A stretch of DNA of 64,000 nucleotides from Actinoplanes lutulentus (GTDB taxonomy: Bacteria > Actinomycetota > Actinomycetes > Mycobacteriales > Micromonosporaceae), in contig NZ_QLMJ01000009.1 in the NCBI RefSeq assembly GCF_003259845.1, positions 1-64,000 on the forward strand. Direction: 5' to 3'. Positions 1 through 7,685 of this stretch are shown here, one piece after another (the stretch's first letter is position 1; each line of letters begins with the position of its first letter). Position numbers and translations under genes: made by a program. The notes beneath the pieces were generated by a model. The model was not told the origin of the DNA and searched no databases. It saw nothing but the letters and a program-made list of their open reading frames with translations.

Positions 1-3000
1 TTCAAGGTGACCGAGGAGAACGGCTTCGGCCACAAGCAGACCCAGGAACTCGAGCCCGGCCGCGCCGCCTCGGTCAAGACCACCGACGCCAACGGTCACA
101 TCAGCACCGCTGAGTACGACCCGCTGGGCCGGCTGATCAAGGGCTGGGCGCCGGGCCGTGCGGGTGCGGCGATCCCGGACTTCGAGGCGACCTACACGAT
201 CCCGAAGCCGGACGCTGACGGCATTCGTAAGCCGCCGTACGTCGTCACCAAGGCGCGGGGTCACGAGAACCGCGTCGAAACGTCCATCACGATCTACGAC
301 GGTCTGGGTCGTGAGCGGCAGTCGCAGGAGCCGGCCACCGGTGGCGGCCGGCTGATCACTGACACGCTGTACAACAGCTCCGGCGAGGTGTGGCAGACCA
401 ACAACGCCTACTTCACCGCAGGCAGCCCGTCCGGCAACCTGTTCACCCCGGATTCGGAGATCGCGGTTCCGAACGCGACCCGGTACACCTACGACGGCCT
501 CGGCCGGGTGCTCCAGGAACTTCCGATCCTGCGCGGCGCCGAGACGCCCGCCAGGGCGACGAAGTACGAATACGGCGAAGACTGGTCGATCGTCCGCAAC
601 CCGTCGGGCGCGGCCTCCTACCGGGTGTTCACCGACGCTCTGGGCCGGACCAGCCGGGTGGACACGTTCAACAACGCGGCTACCGCCGGCTTCACCTCGA
701 TGCGGTACGAGTTCAACGCGTCCGGTCAGATGGTGAAGGCCACCAACTCCGAGGCGAAGGCCGGCAACGCCTGGTCCTGGACCTACGACCAGCGCAACCG
801 GGTGGTGCAGGCGAAGGACCCGGAAAGCGGCACCACGAGTAACACCTACGACCACCGCGACCGGATCATCTCCACGACCAACGCCAAGGGCACCACACTC
901 GTCACCGAGTACGACGATCTCTCTCGCCCGTCCAAGCAGTACGTGGGCTGGGAGATGACCGACCTGCGGGCTGAGTTCACCTATGACTCGGCGGCGGGCG
1001 GCAAGGGCATGCCGGCGACCTCGACGAGGTACACCGACGGTAAGCCGTACAAGCAGACAGTCGCCGGGTACACCAGCGATTACCAGCCGACCGGCACCAC
1101 GCTGACGCTGCCGGCGGACATCGCCACAGCGTGGGGTCTGAAGACGTCGTACAGCTACAACTACACGTACACCGACACCGGTCTGTCCGAGTCGGTGACG
1201 TTGCCGGCGGTCGGTAACTTCCCGAGCGAGAAGCTTCTCGCCCGGTACAACGCCGAGGGCCTGCCCCTCTCGGTCTCGGGCCAGGACTGGTACGGCGCCG
1301 AGACTGCGTACTCCCCGTACGGACAGCTGATGCGCTCGACACTCGGTGCACAGCCGTACCGGGTCTGGGCGCTCAACAGCTACGACGAGGCCGACGGTGC
1401 TCTCAAGGACCAGCAGGTCTACCGGGAGAACACCGCCGACAAGACCCTCGTCGGTGGTGTCCTGGCGTCACACCGGTCCTATGGCTACGACAATGCGGGC
1501 AATGTCACTGCGATCCGCGAGCGTTCGGTCGGGTTCGAGGAGCGGCAGTGCTTCAACTACGACATGGTTGGTCAGCTGACCAAGTCGTGGACGTCGAAGG
1601 ACCAGGAGTCCTGCGCGGCCGGCCCGGTCGGTACTGACGGCACGGTCAACGTCGCCGCCGGAAAGGACAACGCCGGGTACTGGCAGGAATTCGAGTACGA
1701 CCTGCTGGGCAACCGCACCAAGCTGGTCGAGAAGGACATCACCGGGGCGACCGCCAAGGACGCCACCAGCACGTACACCTACGGTAAAGCTGACGGCAGC
1801 CAGCCCGGCACGCTGACCAAGGTGACGGAGAAGTACACCACTCCGGCCGGTGCGCAGGTCACCGCCGAGGCGGAGCGTCTGTACTCGCTGACCGGCGACA
1901 CGACCTCGGTCACCTCGGTGCAGACCGGTGAGAAGCAGGAGCTGTCCTGGACCTTCGACGGACAGGTCGAGCGGATCTCCGGCCAGGGCGGCAACGGCAA
2001 GACGTCGTACATCGGCCTGAACAACGCCTGTCTCGATGTCAGTGGTGGCGCTGCCGCGGCGGGCGCGAAGGTCCAGCTCTGGGGCTGTAACGGCAGCCCG
2101 GCGCAGAAGTGGAGCTTCCGTTCGACGCCGGGTCAGGCGGACGCGAACCTCGGCACCCTGTCGCAGTACGACGGCGGCTGGTGCGCTCAGCCGGCGGCGA
2201 ACACCGCCGGATCGGCTGTCGCACTGCAGAAGTGTGACGGCTCGGCAGCTCAGCAGCTCCGGCGCACGGTTACCGGTCAGCTGACCCACGTGGCGTCCGG
2301 GTTGTGCATCACCGCCACCGCCGACAACACCGGGGTCTCGCTGGTGGCATGTGCCACCGGCAACGCCGGCCAGGTGTGGGCACCGCAGGACCAGACCACC
2401 TACATCTACGGTCCTGGCGGTTCCCGGCTGCTCACCATCCAGGGCAAGCAGGCGACGCTGAACCTTGGTGAATCTCAGCTCACCGTTCAGCCGGGCGGCG
2501 CGCCGGTCAACACCCAGCGCGCGTACTCGGTGCCGGGTGGCACGGTGCTCCGTTATGCCCAGGGCGGCGCGGCCTCTGCGATGGCCGCGCTGACCGGTGA
2601 CCATCAGGGCACTCCGTACGCCGAGGTCAGCCTCGCCGGCGGGATGGGTTTCCGGATCCGCAAGCAGGACCCGTTCGGCAACGAACGTGGCACGGCCGTG
2701 CTCGCACGCAACATGCAGACACGGGCCGGATTCCTTGGGGCCACGCGCGATGACGCGTCCGGCTTCACGGCGCTCGGCGCGCGATTCTACGACCCGGCGG
2801 TGGGCCGATTCCTTTCCCCGGACCCGGTGCTCGACCTGGCTGACCCGCTGCAGTCCAACGGTTACGCCTATGCCCACAACAACCCGGCGACGCACGCCGA
2901 CCCGACCGGCCGGTCGATCACTCTGACCGCTTCGGAGTTGGCGTCGGCGCTTGCCGGTGCTGGTCTTTCCGCGGCGCAGATCGCTGAGGCGCAGGCCAAC

Positions 3001-4026
3001 GCGAACCGGTCGCTGACCGATGTGATCCTGTCGGCCGCCTGGTCGATGCTCAAGGATTTCATCGGCATCACCGACGCGATGAACTGCTTCGGCGGTGACA
3101 TGTGGGCCTGCGGCAGCCTGATCATCGGCGCGATCCCCTGGGCGAAACTCGGGAAGATCCCGGCGGTACTCAAGGCCATCGATCGTACGATCGCTGCGAT
3201 CTCAGCGTGGAAAACCGCCAAGAAGGCGGCAGAAGCGGTGTTGGCCGCTGCGCGAGCAGCGGAAGCAGCGGCACTCAACGCTAAAAAGCTGGCAATCGAA
3301 AGGGCCAAGAAGGCGGCACAGGCGGCGAAGAAGAAAGCCGCCGACAAGGTCAATACGACAAGCAACAAGGCAACCACTGCTACGAAGAAAACCGGCGGCG
3401 CGGTCCAGAAACAGGCCCAGGCCAAGGCTGCGCCGAAGAGTTCATCTGTTTCCAGTGCCGACGGTGGAAATGGCGGCGGGTCCAGGCCCGGTGGCTCCTC
3501 CGGCGGATCCGCTCGGAACAGCGGCGGCTCCAGCGGAGGCGGCGGCGCCGGCAAGGCGGATGACGGTGGCAGTGGCGGCGGCAGTGGCGGTGGCGGCAGT
3601 GGCGGTGGCGGCGGAAGCGACGGCGTCATGATCGACTCGGGGACGGCCAGAGCGCTCTCCTCGGCGAATCAGAACATGGCGGATCGCATCCGCAGCCAGA
3701 TCGGGGACCGGCAGATCTACATGTGCCAGACCGCACTCACCGAGTTCCAAGACGCGGCGTCACGCCTGGCCGGGCCGGTCGAGCGCGATCTCGTCGCGGG
3801 ACTGATGGGCAAGGTCAGGATCGTGCCCGACAGCCCCACCGCTAGAGCCTCGGCCCTGGTCGAGACCAAGAAGGTCGGCGCGAACGATAAACTGATCTTC
3901 GGTACGGCAGACAAACTCGGCATGCAGATCTTCACCGGCGACGAGAAGTTCCTTCGCGGAGCTCTGGCGCAGAATGTCGAGTTCGATGCGATCGTCCATC
4001 CTCCGTTCAATTTCCTGGGAAGGTAG
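1..4026 (+). CDS. RHS-repeat polymorphic toxin with ricin-type lectin insert and PIN-like toxin tip (5' end outside window)
   Basis: The reading frame is open from base 1, so the N-terminus lies upstream; residue numbers here count from the GTG at 7. Residues 1-660 carry many YD/RHS repeats with recurring Y-D-x-x-G-R motifs. About 668-795 is a ricin B-type lectin with CLDVSGG and Q-x-W motifs. The RHS core ends near 918-969 with ARFYDPAVGRFLSPDP and a closing DPTGR. A hydrophobic pretoxin-like stretch (about 1010-1065), an Ala/Lys-rich helix and a Gly/Ser linker follow. The last 135 residues resemble a PIN ribonuclease: acidic residues D1210, E1246, D1294 and D1312 lie in contexts MIDSG, TALTEF, NDKLIFGTAD and TGDEKFL. 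RHS proteins are known to encapsulate and deliver C-terminal toxins; an RNA-cleaving role here is inferred. The next gene starts 2 nt downstream. Confidence 0.88.
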   Translation, partial: FKVTEENGFGHKQTQELEPGRAASVKTTDANGHISTAEYDPLGRLIKGWAPGRAGAAIPDFEATYTIPKPDADGIRKPPYVVTKARGHENRVETSITIYDGLGRERQSQEPATGGGRLITDTLYNSSGEVWQTNNAYFTAGSPSGNLFTPDSEIAVPNATRYTYDGLGRVLQELPILRGAETPARATKYEYGEDWSIVRNPSGAASYRVFTDALGRTSRVDTFNNAATAGFTSMRYEFNASGQMVKATNSEAKAGNAWSWTYDQRNRVVQAKDPESGTTSNTYDHRDRIISTTNAKGTTLVTEYDDLSRPSKQYVGWEMTDLRAEFTYDSAAGGKGMPATSTRYTDGKPYKQTVAGYTSDYQPTGTTLTLPADIATAWGLKTSYSYNYTYTDTGLSESVTLPAVGNFPSEKLLARYNAEGLPLSVSGQDWYGAETAYSPYGQLMRSTLGAQPYRVWALNSYDEADGALKDQQVYRENTADKTLVGGVLASHRSYGYDNAGNVTAIRERSVGFEERQCFNYDMVGQLTKSWTSKDQESCAAGPVGTDGTVNVAAGKDNAGYWQEFEYDLLGNRTKLVEKDITGATAKDATSTYTYGKADGSQPGTLTKVTEKYTTPAGAQVTAEAERLYSLTGDTTSVTSVQTGEKQELSWTFDGQVERISGQGGNGKTSYIGLNNACLDVSGGAAAAGAKVQLWGCNGSPAQKWSFRSTPGQADANLGTLSQYDGGWCAQPAANTAGSAVALQKCDGSAAQQLRRTVTGQLTHVASGLCITATADNTGVSLVACATGNAGQVWAPQDQTTYIYGPGGSRLLTIQGKQATLNLGESQLTVQPGGAPVNTQRAYSVPGGTVLRYAQGGAASAMAALTGDHQGTPYAEVSLAGGMGFRIRKQDPFGNERGTAVLARNMQTRAGFLGATRDDASGFTALGARFYDPAVGRFLSPDPVLDLADPLQSNGYAYAHNNPATHADPTGRSITLTASELASALAGAGLSAAQIAEAQANANRSLTDVILSAAWSMLKDFIGITDAMNCFGGDMWACGSLIIGAIPWAKLGKIPAVLKAIDRTIAAISAWKTAKKAAEAVLAAARAAEAAALNAKKLAIERAKKAAQAAKKKAADKVNTTSNKATTATKKTGGAVQKQAQAKAAPKSSSVSSADGGNGGGSRPGGSSGGSARNSGGSSGGGGAGKADDGGSGGGSGGGGSGGGGGSDGVMIDSGTARALSSANQNMADRIRSQIGDRQIYMCQTALTEFQDAASRLAGPVERDLVAGLMGKVRIVPDSPTARASALVETKKVGANDKLIFGTADKLGMQIFTGDEKFLRGALAQNVEFDAIVHPPFNFLGR

Positions 4027-4028
4027 AT

Positions 4029-4301
4029 GTGGATCCGATCGCTGACATGGTCGCCACATTGCGTCAGGCGTTTCCCGACGGGATCGGTGACGATTCTTAT
4101 CTGAGCCTGCTCGCGTGTCTGTACGAGGACATGTCCGACGAGAACCTCTCCAAGACGATCGCGCTCTTCACGGGCCGGAACCGATGGGACGTTTCGAACG
4201 ACATTCCGCGGGCGTTGTCCGCGCGGAACGCGAACCGCGAGGAGATCGAAGTGGTGGCGGCCCGCTTGCGGGCGGCAGGCTGGGAGCCTGACGAGAGCTG
4301 A
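4029..4301 (+). CDS. DUF3349-family protein, candidate immunity protein for the RHS-PIN toxin
   Basis: A small acidic protein of 90 residues starting at GTG, 2 nt after the toxin stop, so translation is probably coupled. The pattern of a FPDGI motif near the start, a central LLxCL helix and a final ARLRAAGWEPD matches the actinobacterial DUF3349 family as I remember it (short proteins with YPEGIP near the N-terminus and RARLAAxGWP at the end). No signal peptide or membrane segment is seen, so it should be cytosolic. Position directly after a polymorphic toxin, small size and acidity are typical of immunity proteins. The immunity role is inferred from context; the family has no such assigned role that I know of. 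A strong terminator follows. Confidence 0.7.
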   Translation: MDPIADMVATLRQAFPDGIGDDSYLSLLACLYEDMSDENLSKTIALFTGRNRWDVSNDIPRALSARNANREEIEVVAARLRAAGWEPDES

Positions 4302-4326
4302 GTCAGGGCGATCAACCGCACGTTGT

Positions 4327-4366
4327 ACGACAGGCCTGGCCTCGCGGCCAGGCCTGTCGTCTTTGT
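4327..4366 (+). terminator. Rho-independent-like terminator of the RHS toxin-immunity pair
   Basis: A perfect 15-bp inverted repeat (4327-4341 with 4346-4360) closes on a TCGC tetraloop and is followed by CTTTGT. It begins 25 nt after the DUF3349 stop and should end the toxin-immunity transcript. Confidence 0.8.
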
Positions 4367-4429
4367 CAACGCCCGGTGTTTCCGAGCGGTCGCGGGAACG
4401 ATCATGGCTGGCCGGGTGTTGCTCCGCTT

Positions 4430-5437
4430 ATGACACGTACCTCCCCGGCCGGGCTGCGCCTCTCGATCCTCGACCTCGCGCCCATCGCCCCCGGCGAAAC
4501 CGTCGCGCAGGCCTTCGCGAACTCCGTCGCACTCGCTCAGACTGCCGAGAGTCACGGTTACGAGCGGATCTGGTACGCCGAACACCACAACATGGCCCGG
4601 ATCGCCTCCAGTGCGACGAGCCTGCTGATCGGGCATGTCGCCGGGAACACCTCGACGATCCGGCTCGGTGCCGGCGGCATCATGCTGCCGAACCATTCGC
4701 CGCTGGTGATCGCCGAGCAGTTCGGCACCCTCGCGTCGCTGTACCCGGACCGGATCGATCTGGGCCTCGGCCGGGCGCCCGGCAGCGACCAGGCCACCAT
4801 GCGGGCGATGCGCCGCGATCCGATGTCGGCGGAGTCGTTCCCGCAGGACATCCTCGAACTGCAGGGCTATCTCAGCGGCGAGTCACGGATCGAAGGCGTC
4901 CAAGCCACGCCCGGCGCCGGAACCAACGTGCCGCTCTACATCCTGGGCTCGTCGATGTTCGGCGCCCGGCTCGCCGCCGCGTACGGCCTGCCCTACGCGT
5001 TCGCCTCGCACTTCTCGCCCGGCCTGCTCCACGAGGCGGTCACGGCCTACCGCCAGGAGTTCACCCCGTCGGCGCAGCTGTCGTCGCCGTACGTGATCGC
5101 CGGTGTGAACGTGGTGGCCGCCGCCTCGTCGGACGCCGCACGGCATCAGTTCGAGACCACCCGCCGGACGCTGGTGCGCGGCCTGGTCACGCGGTCCTCC
5201 GGCCCGGGGGAGTACAGCGACGCGGAGATCGACGCCTTCCTCACCACACCGAACGGCCGTCAGCTCGCCGCGATGCTGACCTACACGGCGGTGGGCACCC
5301 CGGACGAGGTGAGCGCGTACCTCACCGATTTCGCCAAGGAGGCCCAGGCCGACGAGCTGATCGTCGCGCATCAGTCGACGCGGATCGCCGACCGCCTGGA
5401 GTCCGTGGCCCTGACCGCCTCCGCCGTACTCGGGTAG
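4430..5437 (+). CDS. LLM-class flavin-dependent oxidoreductase (bacterial luciferase-like)
   Basis: A 335-residue TIM-barrel monooxygenase of the luciferase-like superfamily, expected to use reduced flavin (FMNH2 or F420) in the cytosol; substrate unknown. Typical features are an N-terminal LRLSILDLAP strand, the YAEHHN motif after the first helix, the RLGAGGIMLPNHSPL segment and DLGLGRAPGSD. These group it with the MsnO8-like subfamily of about 330-350 residues. The ATG at 4430 is chosen because homology begins here; the frame stays open upstream without family-like sequence. The last 67 nt overlap the convergent paralogue on the other strand. No partner reductase is nearby. Confidence 0.85.
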   Translation: MTRTSPAGLRLSILDLAPIAPGETVAQAFANSVALAQTAESHGYERIWYAEHHNMARIASSATSLLIGHVAGNTSTIRLGAGGIMLPNHSPLVIAEQFGTLASLYPDRIDLGLGRAPGSDQATMRAMRRDPMSAESFPQDILELQGYLSGESRIEGVQATPGAGTNVPLYILGSSMFGARLAAAYGLPYAFASHFSPGLLHEAVTAYRQEFTPSAQLSSPYVIAGVNVVAAASSDAARHQFETTRRTLVRGLVTRSSGPGEYSDAEIDAFLTTPNGRQLAAMLTYTAVGTPDEVSAYLTDFAKEAQADELIVAHQSTRIADRLESVALTASAVLG

Positions 5438-6429
5438 GAACGGCCGAACAACGCGGCCAGGCTCGCGTCCGAGGCCTCCAGAGCGTCCCGGTCGAAGGTG
5501 CTGCCCGCGGCGACCAGCTCGGCGGCCCCGGTGCGGTCCAGCAGTTCGGCGAGCCTGCTCTCCACCCGGGCCGGCGTGCCGACGATCGCCGCCGCGACGG
5601 TCTCGTCCATATATTGCCGCTGGCGCGCGGTCCGGGTCACTGCCCGGATCGCCGCCGCCGGCTCCAAAGACGGAAACACCCCATGGGTACGCGCAAAGGC
5701 CATCGCCCACGCCTCCGGAACCGCGAGTTCGGCGGCCTCGGCCTCGGTGTCGGCGATCAGCACGTCGAGGCTGATCGCCACCCGCGGCTCCTGTTGCTGC
5801 GCCGACGGCCGGAAAGCGCGCCGATAGCCGGCCAGCGCCTCCAGCCCGGGCGCCGGGTCGCCGCCCACACCCAGCAGCGGCCCGCCGACGATCACCGGTA
5901 GCCCGAACTCGGCCGCGACCCGAAGCCCGCTCCCGGTGGCCAGCACGGAGAGCGGCACCGGGCCGTCCGGCTGCGGACGCAGCGTGACCTCGGCCGTCCC
6001 GTCGAAGTATCCGCGCAGCTCAGCGAGGTCGGCGGCGAAGTCGCTGTCACCCTGCCGCAGCGCCCGCCGCACCGGTGCGGTGAAACCGGGGGAGCGGCCC
6101 AGCCCCAGGTCGACCCGGCCCGGAGCGAACGCGGTCAGCATGGCGAACTGCTCGGCGACGACCAGCGGCTGGTGGTGCGGCAGCATCACCCCGGCCGACC
6201 CCAGCCGGATCCGCGTCGTCGCTCCGGCGACGGCGGCCAGCAGTACCGCCGGGGCAGCACCGGCGATCCCGGGCACCCCGTGGTGCTCGGCGACCCAGAA
6301 CCGGTCGTATCCGAGCCGCTCGGCCCGCACGGCCCGCGCGACGCTGCCGCGCAGCGCCGCCGCCTCGGCCTCGCCGGCGCGAGTACGGGACCGGTCCAGC
6401 AGCGAGAGTCGAACCCCAGCGTTGATCAC
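5371..6429 (-). CDS. LLM-class flavin-dependent oxidoreductase, convergent paralogue
   Basis: A 352-residue luciferase-like flavin oxidoreductase paralogous to the gene it faces. Shared landmarks are LRLSLLDRS-type strand 1, FWVAEHHG, IRLGSAGVMLPHHQPL and VDLGLGRSPG. It starts at GTG 6429. The final 20 or so residues, rich in Arg, Ser and Ala, are antisense to the end of the facing gene and look like a read-through tail rather than conserved fold, which may mean an original stop was lost. Substrate is not predictable from sequence. The facing arrangement suggests an inverted duplication of an ancestral gene (inference). Confidence 0.83.
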   Translation of the reverse strand: MINAGVRLSLLDRSRTRAGEAEAAALRGSVARAVRAERLGYDRFWVAEHHGVPGIAGAAPAVLLAAVAGATTRIRLGSAGVMLPHHQPLVVAEQFAMLTAFAPGRVDLGLGRSPGFTAPVRRALRQGDSDFAADLAELRGYFDGTAEVTLRPQPDGPVPLSVLATGSGLRVAAEFGLPVIVGGPLLGVGGDPAPGLEALAGYRRAFRPSAQQQEPRVAISLDVLIADTEAEAAELAVPEAWAMAFARTHGVFPSLEPAAAIRAVTRTARQRQYMDETVAAAIVGTPARVESRLAELLDRTGAAELVAAGSTFDRDALEASDASLAALFGRSYPSTAEAVRATDSRRSAIRVD

Positions 6430-6510
6430 ACCAGGTCCAGCGCCGCCGGGCCGGGCGCTTGTTCCCAGGAATCGGTCACCGGTGGCGGCTCACTCCGCGA
6501 GGATCGGGAG

Positions 6511-7626
6511 GTGCCGAGCCGGGAGGTACGCGCGGACGTGGGTGGGGGTGGCGCCGTGCCGTTGCGGTTGTCCAGCGCCGCCGTGCTGCGTGCCGTCCTC
6601 ATCGCGATGGTGGTGGCCGGGCTGGGGTACCTGACCGGGAACGCGGCCCTGCGTCTTGCGCTGCCGCTGCTGTCCGACGTCGGCGCTGCCGTCGCTGTGA
6701 TGGCGGTGCTGCGCTGGTATCGCGGGACGTACCGGCCGGTCTGGCTGTTCATCGGCCCGGGGCTGCGGCTGGACACGCCGGCGCTCGGGCAGATTCTCAC
6801 GCTGCTCCCGGTGTACTGCATCGCGGCGATCATGGGTGGTCTGGTACGGCTCGCCCCGGATGGCGGGCCGGTCAAGAACACCCTGCGTTACATGTTCACC
6901 GCGCTCGGCATCTCGCTCAGCGGAATGGTCGTGGTCGTCACCCACACGGATCCGGTGACCGGCGGGCAGCCGACCTGGGTGGTGCTGTTCTGGGTGGCGG
7001 CGATGCTGTGCCTCGCCGGGGCCGCACTCGACCCGGGCAACAACGAGCTGGGCCGGGTGCCGCAGGGCACCGGTCAGGGCACCGTCCGGTTGCCGTACCT
7101 CGGTGTGGGTTTGCTTCTCGGCCCGGTGGTCGGCGGTGTTCCGCAGGTGTTCGGGAGGGCGCCGGACGGGGTGATGCTCTGCGCCGGCCAGGCCGTCATG
7201 ACCGTCCTGGTGCTGGTCCGACTCAACCAGTCGGAGCGGGACCGGGCCGCGCAGCAGCGGCTGCTGGCCGAGCAGGCGCAACACGACGAGCTGACCGGGT
7301 TGCCGAACCGGCGTTACCTGTTCGAGCTGCTGAAGACCCTCGAAGGCGCCGGCGGGGTCGCGGTGCTGTTCTGCGACCTCAACGAATTCAAGCCGATCAA
7401 CGACGAGCTCGGGCACGAGGCCGGCGACAGCGTGCTGCGTGCCGCGGCGGCCCGGTTGCGCGACGCGGTCCGGGGTGAGGACGTGGTCGGCCGGGTCGGC
7501 GGCGACGAGTTCCTGATCATCTGCCCGGACGTACGCCGCGAAGCGGGCCGGCAAGGCCGGCGCCCGCGAACAGCAGCGGTTGCGCACAGCCGGCTGACAT
7601 CGATCGACGGGGTGCTCTTCTCCTGA
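6511..7626 (+). pseudogene. Truncated membrane diguanylate cyclase (GGDEF domain cut after the signature)
   Basis: The N-terminal 240 residues form seven or eight hydrophobic segments, a membrane sensor module. A GGDEF domain begins with DELTGLPNRRYLFELL, continues through FCDLNEFKPINDELGHEAGD and reaches GGDEF at residues 330-334. A full GGDEF domain needs about 70-80 more residues, including the SIGV strand and the ADxAMYxAK helix. Here homology stops about 12 residues after GGDEF and an Arg-rich unrelated tail runs to the stop, with a hairpin at 7543-7567. Cyclase activity is therefore unlikely. The start is uncertain: GTG at 6511, 6538 or 6556 are all possible. The break lies about 100 bp before the TIR gene promoter. 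Confidence 0.72.
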
Positions 7627-7685
7627 CGGGCTCCGGCATGGAGAATCGGTCGCCGCCGATCAATGCCGACCGCAGGGAACGAACC
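7627..7685 (+). promoter_or_regulatory. Promoter/leader of TIR-WD40 copy 1, conserved with copy 2
   Basis: GGCATGGAGAATCGG and the nearby CGCCGATCAA recur in the leader of the second TIR-WD40 gene. GAGAAT (7641-7646) fits a -10 box, giving a start near 7653 and a leader of about 33 nt with AGGGA before ATG 7686. This argues against the in-frame ATG at 7638. Confidence 0.5.

Noticed and set aside
4430..6429. Bioluminescence (lux) genes
   Set aside because: Luciferase-like flavin enzymes are common oxidoreductases; no lux reductase or fatty acid genes are present and the pair is convergent.
7638..7685. ATG at 7638 as start of TIR-WD40 copy 1
   Set aside because: It overlaps the conserved -10-like box and would lie before the expected transcript start; ATG 7686 has a ribosome site and matches copy 2.
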